Assembly: GCA_035687745.1 (NCBI GenBank) | Contig: DASRVA010000090.1 | Span: forward strand, 1 to 64,000 | Source: DASRVA01 sp035687745 | GTDB lineage: Bacteria; Gemmatimonadota; Gemmatimonadetes; JACCXV01; JAHWKZ01 | Direction: 5' to 3' | Length of the DNA: 64,000 nucleotides | In this document: one piece after another, positions 1 through 8,786 of the stretch | Position numbering within the stretch: the stretch's first letter is position 1 | Layout: the number at the start of each line of letters is the position of its first letter | Notes under the pieces: generated by a model | Database searches by the model: none | What the model saw: the letters and a program-made list of their open reading frames with translations, nothing else | Told to the model about the DNA's origin: nothing | Translations under genes and position numbers: made by a program

Positions 1-623
1 GCCCGCGCGAGCACGGCCGGGGTGGCGCCCTCCACGGGCTCCTCCGACCCCCACACCTGGCGCCCCCGGTTCACCTGCCCGACGGGGCCGGGGAGGAGCG
101 TCGTCGGCTCGTCCCCGAGCCGCGCCCGGACGGTCAGCCCCGGGGCGGCCACGACGCTCACCCTGAGCGTGTCGCCGGCGTAGACCTCGAGCGGTCCCCG
201 GGGCTCGATCGTGTCGGGTTTGTAGGGGAGCGTGTCGGAGGCGGGGGCGAAGAGGGGGCGCGGCACCCACACCGTGCGCCGGGCCAGGGCGCGGCGGCTG
301 CCGGCCGTCGCCTCGACCACGAACGTGAACGAATCGGGATCGAGCGGGACGAACGCCAGCCAGCCGCCTCCCGGATCGACCTCGGCCGCCACGCCGTTCA
401 CCGTCACCGAGGCCGGCGCGCCGGAAGCGCCCAGAACGGCCCCGAAGACGAAGGTCGAGTCGGTCGCCGTGACCGCGCTTCCCGACGGCGGGTACCGGAC
501 CTCGATCGCCAGCTCGCCGCCCGCCGGGAGCGCGGGCCGGTCGCCGTTCCGTGCCGCGCACGAGATAAGCGCTGGGAGGAAGGTCGCCACGAGGAACCGG
601 GAATCCAGCGGGCCGCGCCTCAT
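1..623 (-). CDS. Lipoprotein with N-terminal sandwich domain, possibly an N-acetylmuramoyl-L-alanine amidase (partial)
   Basis: The first 207 codons are present; the gene runs off the left edge. It starts at ATG 623 and opens with a lipoprotein signal ending in LISC, so the mature protein is probably lipid-anchored at Cys22. A beta-rich stretch follows (roughly residues 35-115, with SVTVNGVAAEVDPGG and LAFVPLDPD), then a proline-rich linker with DTIEPRGPLEVYAGDTL. Domains like this precede the catalytic part of secreted cell-wall amidases in Gemmatimonadota-like genomes, and the gene lies beside peptidoglycan-recycling genes, so amidase is the best guess. The catalytic domain lies outside the window, so this is inference; another secreted lipoprotein is possible. 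Confidence 0.5.
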   Translation of the reverse strand, partial: MRRGPLDSRFLVATFLPALISCAARNGDRPALPAGGELAIEVRYPPSGSAVTATDSTFVFGAVLGASGAPASVTVNGVAAEVDPGGGWLAFVPLDPDSFTFVVEATAGSRRALARRTVWVPRPLFAPASDTLPYKPDTIEPRGPLEVYAGDTLRVSVVAAPGLTVRARLGDEPTTLLPGPVGQVNRGRQVWGSEEPVEGATPAVLAR

Positions 624-671
624 CGCGCGTCAACTTAGCCCCGGTCGGGGAGCCCGCTCAATCCGGCGGCT

Positions 672-677
672 TATATT
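672..677 (+). promoter_or_regulatory. -10-like TATATT just upstream of the DUF3052 start
   Basis: TATATT lies 6 nt before the ATG at 684. A transcript starting about 7 nt after this box would begin at or next to the A of the start codon, which would make the mRNA leaderless. No convincing -35 hexamer and no Shine-Dalgarno sequence is visible. The same box precedes the genes at 38481 and 40757. Confidence 0.4.
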
Positions 678-683
678 CGCGAC

Positions 684-1115
684 ATGGCCGAGAAGTCGTA
701 CGCCGATCGCGATCTCCTCGACAAGCTGGGCGTCAAGGACGGCATGCGGGTCCTTCTGGTGGGCGACGTGTCGAAGGATCTCCGCTCGCGTCTCGCCGAG
801 CGGTCCGGGGTCGAGCTCCTGGAGAAGCCCGACGACGATCCCGTGAACCTGGTTCTGTTCGCACCGGCGGATGGCTCGCGCGTGAAGGCCGAGCTGGCGG
901 ACCACCGCTCCAGGATCGCCCCCGACGGCGCGATCTGGGTCCTGACGCCCAAGCGCGGCCGGCCCGGCTACCTGCGGCAGGAAGCCCTGATCCCGCAGGG
1001 GAAGGCGGTCGGTCTCGTCGACAACAAGATCTGTAGCGTCGACGAATCGACGAGCGGCATGCGGTTCGTCATCCCGATCCCCTGGCGCGACCACGGGTCC
1101 GGCCGGGGGGAGTGA
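684..1115 (+). CDS. DUF3052 family protein
   Basis: A 143-residue soluble protein with no signal peptide or membrane segment. The pattern KLGVKDGMRVLLVGD near the N-terminus, the centre LRSRLAERSGVEL, and SRIAPDGAIWVLTPKRGRPG followed by GLVDNKICSVDESTSGMRFV match the DUF3052 family, whose members are often called conserved cytosolic proteins of unknown function. Length is typical of the family. The start ATG 684 is preceded by TATATT rather than a ribosome-binding site. It begins a plus-strand run with the hydrolase at 1146 and the DUF72 gene at 1826. Family assignment is firm; the biochemical role is unknown. Confidence 0.85.
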   Translation: MAEKSYADRDLLDKLGVKDGMRVLLVGDVSKDLRSRLAERSGVELLEKPDDDPVNLVLFAPADGSRVKAELADHRSRIAPDGAIWVLTPKRGRPGYLRQEALIPQGKAVGLVDNKICSVDESTSGMRFVIPIPWRDHGSGRGE

Positions 1116-1145
1116 CCCGGAAATGGCGAAGGCGAAGGGGGCCGG

Positions 1146-1829
1146 GTGACGGACGCCGGGATCCGCTTCGAGGCCGGCGACGCCGGTCCGGTCTCCGCGC
1201 TTCTGCGCCGCCCCGGGGGCGCCGATCGGCTCCTGGTGCTCGCCCACGGGGCGGGCGCCGGGATGCGGCACGCCTTCATGGAGGCTCTCGCGCAGGCCCT
1301 GGCCGAACGCGGGATCGCGACCTTCCGGTACCAGTTCCCCTACACGGAGGCCGGCCGGAAGCGACCCGACCGGGAGCCGGTCCTGAGGACGACAGTCGTG
1401 GCCGCGGTCGGGGCCGCCCGGGAACGCGCGCCCGACCTGCCGCTCCTGGCGGGCGGCAAGTCGATGGGCGGCCGGATGACCTCGCGGGCCGCGGCGACGG
1501 ACGGCCTGACCGACGTCCGAGGGCTGGTCTTCTTCGGCTTCCCGCTTCATCCACCGGGCAAGCCCTCGACCGACCGCGCCGACCACCTGGCCGACGTTGA
1601 GGTCCCTATGCTCTTCCTGCAGGGCGAGCGGGACGCCTTCGGCGGCCTGGATCTGGTGGAGCCCCTGGTCGAACGGCTCGGGCCGCGCGCGACCCTCCAC
1701 GTCGTCGCCGGCGCCGACCACGGCTTCCACGTCCCCAGGCGCTCGGGCCGCACGGACGAGGAGGCCGTCGCCGATCTCGCCCGGCGCACCGACGAATGGT
1801 CGGCGGAGGTCCTGGCAGGCCGGACGTGA
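1146..1829 (+). CDS. Alpha/beta hydrolase, TEX30/KANL3-like
   Basis: A 227-residue cytosolic alpha/beta hydrolase starting at GTG 1146. The oxyanion-side motif LVLAHGAGAGM is followed by the nucleophile elbow GGKSMGGRM with the catalytic serine, the acid loop MLFLQGERDAFG, and the catalytic histidine in VAGADHGFHVP. This set and the length fit the small TEX30/KANL3-like hydrolases related to dienelactone hydrolases. The substrate is unknown. The stop overlaps the GTG of the downstream DUF72 gene in GTGA (1826-1829), so the two are translationally coupled. Confidence 0.85.
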   Translation: MTDAGIRFEAGDAGPVSALLRRPGGADRLLVLAHGAGAGMRHAFMEALAQALAERGIATFRYQFPYTEAGRKRPDREPVLRTTVVAAVGAARERAPDLPLLAGGKSMGGRMTSRAAATDGLTDVRGLVFFGFPLHPPGKPSTDRADHLADVEVPMLFLQGERDAFGGLDLVEPLVERLGPRATLHVVAGADHGFHVPRRSGRTDEEAVADLARRTDEWSAEVLAGRT

Positions 1830-2527
1830 ACCTTTGGGTCGGGACGAGCGGGTTCGCCTACAAGGAGTGGAAGGGCGTCTTCTATCCGGAGGACCTGTCC
1901 GACAAGGAGATGCTGCCCCACTACGCGAGCCGGCTTCCCGCGGTCGAGATCAACAACACGTTCTACCGGATGCCGACCGAGAAGCTCCTCCTGGGCTGGG
2001 CGGCACAGGTGCCCGAGCGGTTCCGGTTCTCGATCAAGGCATCCCGGAGGATCACCCACCAGAAGAAGCTGGCTGGCGCCGCGGAAGAGACGGAGTATCT
2101 GCTCCGTACGGTCTCGGTCCTGGCCGACCACATGGGACCCGTCCTCTTCCAGCTCCCGCCCTATCTGCGGAAGGACGACGGGCTCCTCGCCTCGTTTCTG
2201 GACCTCCTGCCGCCGACGGTCCCCGCCGCTTTCGAGTTCCGCCACGCGAGCTGGATGGACGACGCGACGCTGGACCACCTGGCGGCGCGCGGGGTGGCGC
2301 TGTGCGTTGCCGAGACCGAGGATGGGCTGGACGCGCCGCGGCTGGGGACCGCGGGGTGGGGCTACCTGCGCCTCCGCCGGACCGACTACTCGGAGGAGGA
2401 CCTGGCCGCGTGGGCCGAGCGGGTCGCGGATCAGGGATGGTCCGACGCGTACGTCTTCTTCAAGCACGAGGACGAGGCGGAGGGGCCGCGGTTCGCCGAG
2501 CGGTTCCTGGAGCTGGCTGGCGGCTGA
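1826..2527 (+). CDS. DUF72 domain-containing protein
   Basis: A 233-residue protein of the DUF72 (YecE-like) family, a TIM-barrel fold of unknown biochemical function. The opening VNLWVGTSGFAYKEWKGVFY, the segment PAVEINNTFYRMP, FRFSIKASRRITHQKKL and the closing YVFFKHEDEAEGP are hallmarks of the family. An ATG-like start at 1796 is possible, but GTG 1826 is preferred because it places the family's conserved first strand right after the start and overlaps the upstream stop. The gene ends 7 bases before the convergent symporter gene. Confidence 0.9.
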   Translation: MNLWVGTSGFAYKEWKGVFYPEDLSDKEMLPHYASRLPAVEINNTFYRMPTEKLLLGWAAQVPERFRFSIKASRRITHQKKLAGAAEETEYLLRTVSVLADHMGPVLFQLPPYLRKDDGLLASFLDLLPPTVPAAFEFRHASWMDDATLDHLAARGVALCVAETEDGLDAPRLGTAGWGYLRLRRTDYSEEDLAAWAERVADQGWSDAYVFFKHEDEAEGPRFAERFLELAGG

Positions 2528-2534
2528 ACCCGTC

Positions 2535-4274
2535 TCACCCCAGCAGCCGCTCCACCCGCTCGCGGGTCAGGCTGCGCGCCAGCATCCAGCCGGACACGAT
2601 CGCCAGCACGCTGAAGCCAACCCCCCAGCCCCATTCGAGAAGCACCAGCTTGCCCAGCCCGAACAGTGCTGCGTAGATGAAGGCCACGCCCAGGAGCCAC
2701 AGCCGGAGCCCCTGCCGCAGACGCTCCTTGCCTGGCGAGCGCGTCTCGCCGATCGCCTCCCGCACCGGCCCCCACCATCCGGGTGGTCGCGCGCGGCGGT
2801 AGAACTCCGTCAGCTTTTCCATCGGCGTCGGCGGTGTGAGCCAGGTCACCGCCACCCACAAGAACGTCGAGCCGAGGACGTTGATCACCACCTTGGCCGC
2901 GAACGGGAACTCGGGGCCGCCCCAGCGCGGGCTCATCTCGAGGAGCGCCCCGATCACCGATGAGGCCACCATCGCGGCGATCTCGCTCCACGCGTTGACG
3001 CGCCACCAGAACCACCGGGCGATATAGACGAGCCCGATTCCGGCGCCCAGGGTCAGGAGCAGGCTGAAGAGCCCGAAGATCGTGTCGGCGTAGTAGCCGA
3101 TCGTGACGCCGACCAGGAGCGCCGCCAGCGACGCCACCCGGCCGACCGCGACGTAGTGCCGCTCCGATCTCCCGCGGACGAGAAACGGCCGATAGAGGTC
3201 GTTCACGAGATACGCCGCCGAGAGGTTGATGTAGGAGGTCAGGGTTGACATGAAAGCCGCCACGAGCGAGGCCAGCATGAGCCCCAGGAGCCCGGCTGGA
3301 AGGAGGTCGACCATCGCCTGCGCGTACACCAGTTCGTGGTCCTGGGCTGCCGGGTAGAGAAGGAGCGAGGCGAGCGCGACCAGCACCCACGGCCAGGGGC
3401 GGAGCGCATAGTTGGCCACCTGGAACCACAGGGTGCCGAGGACCGCCTCGCGCTCGTCCTTGGAGGCCGCCATCCGCTGGATCACGACCGCGCCGCCATC
3501 GGCGTTCTTGTTGGCCCACCACTGGAACACGATGAAGACCAGGAACGTGGCGAGCGCGGTCGCCGACCAGGCGAGGAGGGGGTGCTCCCACACGCCGGCC
3601 GGCGCCTCGGCGCTCAAGCCGGGGAGGAACCGGAGGGCGTCCGCGTGGCCGGTTTCATTAAGATCGGCCAGCATGGTCGTGAAGCCGCCCGCCGCTTCGA
3701 CCGCGAAGATGGCGAGGAGGACGGCCCCCGCCATCGCCAGGACGAACTGGACGAGATCCGTCACGACCACCCCCCAGAGCCCCGACAGCATCGAGTAGGC
3801 GAGCGTGATGCCGGCGGCGAAGACGGTCGCGCCGAGCGGACCGACGTCGAAGACGGCCCCGAACACCTTGACCATGGCGAGACAGACCCACGCCATCGTG
3901 AGGCAGTTGGCGTACAGCGTCATGTAGCCGGCCCGGAAGCCCCTCAGGACGGCGGCCGGACGGCCGGCGTAGCGGAGCTGCGCCAGCTCGACGTCGGTCA
4001 CGACCTCGGTCCGCCGCCAGAGCTGGGCAAAGAAGAAGGCGGCCAGGACGCCGCCGATCGCGAAGCACCACCAGATCCAGTTGCCCTGGATCCCCTGGGT
4101 CCGGACGATGCCGGTCACGAAGAGGGGGGTGTCGACCGAGAACGAGGTCGCCACCATCGACGTCCCGGCCAGCCACCACGGGAGGTTCCGGCCCGAGACG
4201 AAGAACTCGGTCGTCGAGGTGCCCGCGCGGCGGACGAAGTAGAGCCCGACCGCGAGGGAGAACAGGAAGTACAA
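2535..4274 (-). CDS. Sodium:solute symporter (SSF family)
   Basis: A polytopic inner-membrane protein with about 13 hydrophobic segments. GRNLPWWLAGTSMVATSFS in the first loop and the repeated AGxxxA-type helices match the SSF family (PutP/SglT type), which moves a sugar, amino acid or other solute with sodium. It is the last gene of the AnmK-NagZ-lytic transglycosylase run, so anhydro-muropeptides, anhydro-MurNAc or another wall fragment are plausible substrates; this is inferred from context only. TTG 4274 is the first ordinary start in frame, yet the membrane segment clearly begins earlier (FFAQLHPLDWAVLALY). A CTG near 4328 or 4340 could be the true start, overlapping the upstream stop. 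Confidence 0.85.
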   Translation of the reverse strand: MYFLFSLAVGLYFVRRAGTSTTEFFVSGRNLPWWLAGTSMVATSFSVDTPLFVTGIVRTQGIQGNWIWWCFAIGGVLAAFFFAQLWRRTEVVTDVELAQLRYAGRPAAVLRGFRAGYMTLYANCLTMAWVCLAMVKVFGAVFDVGPLGATVFAAGITLAYSMLSGLWGVVVTDLVQFVLAMAGAVLLAIFAVEAAGGFTTMLADLNETGHADALRFLPGLSAEAPAGVWEHPLLAWSATALATFLVFIVFQWWANKNADGGAVVIQRMAASKDEREAVLGTLWFQVANYALRPWPWVLVALASLLLYPAAQDHELVYAQAMVDLLPAGLLGLMLASLVAAFMSTLTSYINLSAAYLVNDLYRPFLVRGRSERHYVAVGRVASLAALLVGVTIGYYADTIFGLFSLLLTLGAGIGLVYIARWFWWRVNAWSEIAAMVASSVIGALLEMSPRWGGPEFPFAAKVVINVLGSTFLWVAVTWLTPPTPMEKLTEFYRRARPPGWWGPVREAIGETRSPGKERLRQGLRLWLLGVAFIYAALFGLGKLVLLEWGWGVGFSVLAIVSGWMLARSLTRERVERLLG

Positions 4275-4333
4275 GGCAAGGACGGCCCAGTCGAGAGGAT
4301 GGAGCTGGGCGAAGAACCGTGCCAGGACGCCGC

Positions 4334-5689
4334 TCAGCTCGCGACCTGGAGCCTCTGACCGATCCGGATCGTGTTTCTGTCGCGCAGGTCGTTGAGCTGG
4401 ACGAGATCCGCCACCGTCGTCCCGTGACGGGCAGCGATCGAGGAGAGCGTGTCGCCCCTCTGGACCACGTAGTAGCGCGGGCCTTCACTCGGCTCCTCGA
4501 CCGTCCGCACGCGGCGCTCGCTCTTCCCCGCCAGCGCGGCGGCGAGCTGGGACGGCGCCTCGTGGGCGTAACCGGGCGGCAGGCGCATCAGGAACCCGGC
4601 CGGGATGTTGCGGCGGCCCCGCCAGACGTCGTCGGTCAGGGAGGGGTTGAGCTGCCAGAGCCGGCCGGCATCCACCCTGAGCGCGTTGGCGACGTCGTGG
4701 AGGCCGATCGAGCTCTCAACCTCGAACGTGTCGAACTGGAGCGGCTCGAACGGATCCATCTCGCCGAAGTAGACGAGCGGGTTCTCGGCGATCTCCAGGG
4801 CGGCCAGGAACTCGGCGTAGAAGTTCTTCGAGGCGAAGCCGAACGCCGGCCCCTCGTAATGACGCCGAACGGTCATGTAGTCGGTCGTGCCGAGCTCCCT
4901 GACCGCGCGCATCATGCCGTAATAGCCGTGGTTGTACGAGGTGATCGCCAACGGCCAGGACCCCATGTCGTCGTAGCTGTTCCTCAAGTACCGGGCGGCG
5001 CCGCGTGCTGCCAGGATCGGATCGAACCGCTCGTCCACCGAGCGGTCCATCCTGAGGTAGATCCGGCCGGTTGCGGGCATGAACTGCCACACGCCCGCAG
5101 CGCCGACGGACGAGCGGGCCTGCAGGTTGAACGTCGACTCGACCATCGGCAGCCAGGCGATCTCCGCCGGCACGCCCTCGTCCTCGAGGATCTCCACGAT
5201 GTGGTCGTGGTACTGGCCGGCATGGAGGAGCCCGGCCATGAACCGCTCCTTGAGGCCTCGCTGGACACGGATGTTGTCGGCGGCCTTCCGCCAGATCGCC
5301 GGATTGGCGCCGGGACCGAAAGCCTCGTAGACGTCCTCGTAGTCGTCCGAGAGCGTCCGAGGGTCGGGGTTCCGAGCGGCGAGATCGAGCAATATCGTTC
5401 GGATCCGCCGGACGATCGCTTCCTGCGCAGCCTCGTTGGAACGGTAGGTCTCCCGGTCCTCCGACTTCTCCTGGTCCAGCACGCGGTAGACGACGCTCAG
5501 GTCGTCCCGGTCGTGGAAGGCGACCTGGTCCTGGCTCCATTCGCTGTAGACCCGCTTCCAGAACTCGACGGCGGGCTCGAGGCCGATCGGGACGTCGAAC
5601 GTATCGTCCTGGGCCCTGAGCTCGAGGCCGCGCGCGGGCTGGAGGAAGGTGAGCGTCAGGGCGAGAAGGAAGACGGATTTCCGGGGCAT
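4334..5689 (-). CDS. Secreted lytic transglycosylase with C-terminal LysM (MltD-like)
   Basis: A 451-residue exported peptidoglycan-cleaving enzyme. A signal peptide covers about residues 1-22. The transglycosylase (SLT) domain holds the catalytic glutamate E184 in LPMVESTFNLQARSSVGAAG, followed by GVWQFMPATGR and ITSYNHGYYG, the usual family blocks. One LysM repeat closes the protein (YYVVQRGDTLSSIAARHGTT to IGQRLQVAS), anchoring it to glycan strands. Such enzymes release 1,6-anhydro-MurNAc products, exactly the substrates handled by the NagZ and AnmK homologues encoded just upstream. MltD of E. coli has more LysM repeats. Confidence 0.92.
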   Translation of the reverse strand: MPRKSVFLLALTLTFLQPARGLELRAQDDTFDVPIGLEPAVEFWKRVYSEWSQDQVAFHDRDDLSVVYRVLDQEKSEDRETYRSNEAAQEAIVRRIRTILLDLAARNPDPRTLSDDYEDVYEAFGPGANPAIWRKAADNIRVQRGLKERFMAGLLHAGQYHDHIVEILEDEGVPAEIAWLPMVESTFNLQARSSVGAAGVWQFMPATGRIYLRMDRSVDERFDPILAARGAARYLRNSYDDMGSWPLAITSYNHGYYGMMRAVRELGTTDYMTVRRHYEGPAFGFASKNFYAEFLAALEIAENPLVYFGEMDPFEPLQFDTFEVESSIGLHDVANALRVDAGRLWQLNPSLTDDVWRGRRNIPAGFLMRLPPGYAHEAPSQLAAALAGKSERRVRTVEEPSEGPRYYVVQRGDTLSSIAARHGTTVADLVQLNDLRDRNTIRIGQRLQVAS

Positions 5690-5777
5690 GGGACTCGCTC
5701 TCTCCGGTGTGAACGTCGGCGACGATCTGCGGCTCGTCGGGCTCTACTATGCAAAACGCCGGCCATTTGTTCGCCGC

Positions 5778-7376
5778 TTAGCGCGCTCCCGGTGGGGGAC
5801 CGCTCCCCTGGTCGAGACGCACCGGCAACCGTCCGCTCGGGGCGAGGGCGCCGCGGAGGAAGGCCAGCGCGGCACGCTGGCTCGCGGCGTCCTCGCCGTA
5901 CGCCCAGACGACTCGGGATGGGGCCCGGATCTCCCGTACGATACGGGGGTTCGAGAAGATCAGCAAGACGGCCTCCCGCGCCGGGCCGCACGCCGCCTCG
6001 ACGGCCTCGCGGCCCATCTCCGACAGCCCGGCGCGGCCCTTCCAGGCGCGGATCGGGCTGAAGACCGCGCACGCCACGGACTCTTCCGCGGCGGCCTTGC
6101 GGACCTGGCGAAGGCGATCGCGCACCTCCCCGGGCGGGTCGGTGGTGTCGACGAAGTGCATGCGGTCGGCCGCCGGACGCCCGAGCTCCTGCTCCAGGAC
6201 CACGCTCTCCCGATCGATCCCGCCATCCAGAACCACGACCCATCGCGCGCGGTCGGGCCACGCCGGTCCGGCGGGGGGCTCGGGGGGATCGGCGGTCAGG
6301 GCGGATCCCGCCAGGGCCTCGGCCAGGGGGGCCGAGCCGGCCAGGGCTGGCTGGGGACGATCCCCGAACGCCCACGTCTTCAGGGCGAGCAGGCGGCCGA
6401 CCGCTGCCTCGCAGCGGGCGCGGTCGACCTCCCCCGATCCCAGGCCGGCCGTCAGCGCGGCATGCACGGCCGGCGGATCCGGCGGATAGAGGAGCCAGTC
6501 GACGCCCGCCTCGAGCGCCCGCCGGGCGGTCGCGCCCGGCCCTTCGCCGGCCAGCGCCCCCATCATGAGCGCGTCGCTGCAGACGAGGCCCTGGAACCCC
6601 CACGCGCGACGCAGGAGTCCCTCCAGGAGGGCGCGGGAGAAGGTCGCCGGGCGGCGCGTCCCGTCGGGCTCGAGGCGCGGGAACGCGACGTGCGCGGTCA
6701 TGACAAGCCTGGCCCCGGCCGCCAGGCCCGCCCGGAAGGGGACCCAGTCGGATCGCTCCAGCTCCTCCCGCCGGGCCTCCACGGACGGCAGGACGTCGTG
6801 GCTGTCGAAGGTCGTCCGGCCGTGACCGGGGAAATGCTTGACCGCGGCCGCCACGCCGGCCGCCTGCTGTCCCTCGACGAGGGCCGCCACGATCGCTCCC
6901 ACGGCCTCGGGGTCGTCGCCGGCCGCGCGGGTGGCGACGATCGGGTTCGCCGGCTCGCTCGCCAGGTCCGCCACCGGCACATAGTTGACATGGATCCCGG
7001 CGGCTCGGAGCTCGGCGCCGACCGATCGCCCGACCTCGCGCGCAAGCGCGGGGTCGGCCGCCGCCCCCAGCGCCATCAGGGGGGGGAAGGTGGTACCCGC
7101 GCGCGGGAACTGCTGCCCGAGCCCACGCTCGAAGTCGCCGGTCACGAGGAGCGGCACGGCCGACCGCTGGTCGGCCTCGGCGACCAGATCCCGGACCGCC
7201 GCCAGGTCGCCGCCGAAGACGATGACGCCACCCCAGGCGTGGCGATCCAGGTCCTCGAGAAATGCTGCCCGCGCCGTCCGTTCTCCGCCGTAGTCGCGCA
7301 GGGAAACGCAGACGAGCTGACCCGCGAGGTCGCGCGCCTCGAACGCGTCGGGGCCGGGGAGGATCGGCGCGATCAC
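5778..7376 (-). CDS. nagZ: Glycoside hydrolase family 3, beta-N-acetylhexosaminidase (NagZ-like)
   Basis: A 532-residue cytosolic enzyme (no signal peptide) expected to remove GlcNAc from GlcNAc-anhydro-MurNAc and its peptides during wall recycling. KHFPGHGRTTFDSHDVLP (about 180-197) carries the NagZ substrate-binding lysine and the flexible-loop histidine, and GFQGLVCSDALMM carries the nucleophile aspartate D268. About 190 residues follow the GH3 barrel, longer than E. coli NagZ (about 340 residues) and similar to NagZ-like proteins with an extra C-terminal domain. GTG 7376 is chosen because it overlaps the stop of anmK in GTGA. Confidence 0.9.
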   Translation of the reverse strand: MIAPILPGPDAFEARDLAGQLVCVSLRDYGGERTARAAFLEDLDRHAWGGVIVFGGDLAAVRDLVAEADQRSAVPLLVTGDFERGLGQQFPRAGTTFPPLMALGAAADPALAREVGRSVGAELRAAGIHVNYVPVADLASEPANPIVATRAAGDDPEAVGAIVAALVEGQQAAGVAAAVKHFPGHGRTTFDSHDVLPSVEARREELERSDWVPFRAGLAAGARLVMTAHVAFPRLEPDGTRRPATFSRALLEGLLRRAWGFQGLVCSDALMMGALAGEGPGATARRALEAGVDWLLYPPDPPAVHAALTAGLGSGEVDRARCEAAVGRLLALKTWAFGDRPQPALAGSAPLAEALAGSALTADPPEPPAGPAWPDRARWVVVLDGGIDRESVVLEQELGRPAADRMHFVDTTDPPGEVRDRLRQVRKAAAEESVACAVFSPIRAWKGRAGLSEMGREAVEAACGPAREAVLLIFSNPRIVREIRAPSRVVWAYGEDAASQRAALAFLRGALAPSGRLPVRLDQGSGPPPGAR

Positions 7377-8596
7377 CCGTCCCCTGCCCCACTCCCGGTG
7401 CCAGGCGGTGGGAACGAGAGGCGGCCGCAGCGGGCCGCGTGCCGGGCCCCGGTGACGGAGGGCAGGTTGACCGACCGCCCCAGCGCGCTCGCCCAGGCCA
7501 TGATCGCGAACGCGACCGCCTCCTTGAAGTCTCCGTCCAGCCCATACGCGTCGACCGGGACGACCGTCCTGGGGGCCAGCCTCCGGGTAAGCTCGTGCAT
7601 GAGCGCCCGGTTCTTCCTGCCGCCGCCCGCCACGACCACCTCCGCCTGGTCCGGGACGGGCTCGGTCCCGCATGCTCCCTCTACGGCCCGGGCGACGCTC
7701 TCCACCGTGATCTGGACGGCCGTCGCCATCCGCTCCTCGACCTGATCCCAGGTCAACCCGTCGAATGGGCTGAAGTGGCGTTCCGTCCAACCCGCGCCGA
7801 ACCGCTCCCGGCCCGTCGATTTGGGGGCCGGACGCGCGAAGTAGGGATCCTCCATCGCCCCGCGGAGCCGGGCCGCGCTCGGCCGGCCCGCCGAGGCCCG
7901 CCGGCCCTCCCGGTCGTATGGCTCTCCCAGCAGACGCTCGGCGAGGTCGTCCAGCACCATGTTGGCGGGCCCGGTGTCGAACGCGGTCACCGAGTCCGGG
8001 CCGACGCCCGGCGGGAGGAGGGTCACGTTGGCGATCCCGCCCAGGTTCAGGCACACCGTCCATCGCTCGGCCGAGCCGAAGAGGAGACGGTCGACGTAGG
8101 GTACGAACGGCGCGCCTTCGCCGCCCGCCGCCACGTCCGCGGGGCGGAAGTCCGACCAGACGGGGATGCCCGACCGCTCGGCGACGACGGCCGGCTCGCC
8201 GATCTGAAGCGTGGCCGGGACGCCGGTCGCCTCCCCGGCGGGATCGTGCCAGACCGTCTGTCCGTGGCTGCCGATCAGGCAGAACCGGGAGAGGGGGATC
8301 CCGGCTGCCCGGGCCGCCTGGGCGGCCGCCTCGGCGAACCGCCGGCCCAGATCGAAGTCGAGGCCCGCGAGCTCCGCGACCGTGAGGCCGTGGGGGTGTC
8401 GGAGCCGGTCCGCGAGGGCCGCCGGATAAGGGAGAAATGCTGTTCCCAGCACCTCCGGCCTCAGCCCGGGCTCCGGCGCCCCCGCGAGACGGCAGGCGGC
8501 GGCGTCCACTCCGTCCGCGGAGGTCCCCGAGATCACGCCGATCACGAGGGCCGGCTGGTCACCCGGCAGGAGCGAAAGATCGGGGCGAATCGGCAT
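7373..8596 (-). CDS. anmK: Anhydro-N-acetylmuramic acid kinase
   Basis: A 407-residue cytosolic kinase of the AnmK family, which opens the 1,6-anhydro ring of anhydro-MurNAc and phosphorylates it to MurNAc-6-phosphate. Family marks are VISGTSADGVDAA near residue 21, the substrate block CLNLGGIANVTLLPPG, AFDTGPANMVLD and the nucleotide-binding VVVAGGGRKNRALM. The length is close to that of E. coli AnmK (about 370). It is the first gene of the minus-strand recycling run; its stop overlaps the GTG of nagZ. The product would be used by MurQ, encoded at 10175-11083. Confidence 0.95.
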   Translation of the reverse strand: MPIRPDLSLLPGDQPALVIGVISGTSADGVDAAACRLAGAPEPGLRPEVLGTAFLPYPAALADRLRHPHGLTVAELAGLDFDLGRRFAEAAAQAARAAGIPLSRFCLIGSHGQTVWHDPAGEATGVPATLQIGEPAVVAERSGIPVWSDFRPADVAAGGEGAPFVPYVDRLLFGSAERWTVCLNLGGIANVTLLPPGVGPDSVTAFDTGPANMVLDDLAERLLGEPYDREGRRASAGRPSAARLRGAMEDPYFARPAPKSTGRERFGAGWTERHFSPFDGLTWDQVEERMATAVQITVESVARAVEGACGTEPVPDQAEVVVAGGGRKNRALMHELTRRLAPRTVVPVDAYGLDGDFKEAVAFAIMAWASALGRSVNLPSVTGARHAARCGRLSFPPPGTGSGAGDG

Positions 8597-8786
8597 GGCG
8601 GCGCGAAGGTAGCGTGGGTGCGTGACCCCTGCGAGAAGCCGCGAATTGCCGCCTCGTCAGCGGGTATGGCCCTCCGCCCGCCGACCCCCTACCCTTCAAG
8701 GGGGTGTCGGTACCGTATTTGCGTCCTCAGGCCCGCTGCCGACCGAACTGAATGCCCCCGGACAACAACCACGGAGGCAATGGCTC

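Noticed and set aside
3336..4358. Long plus-strand frame opposite the symporter gene
   Set aside because: Arg/Gly/Pro/His-rich shadow of the antisense strand with no family match; the minus-strand transporter is clearly real.
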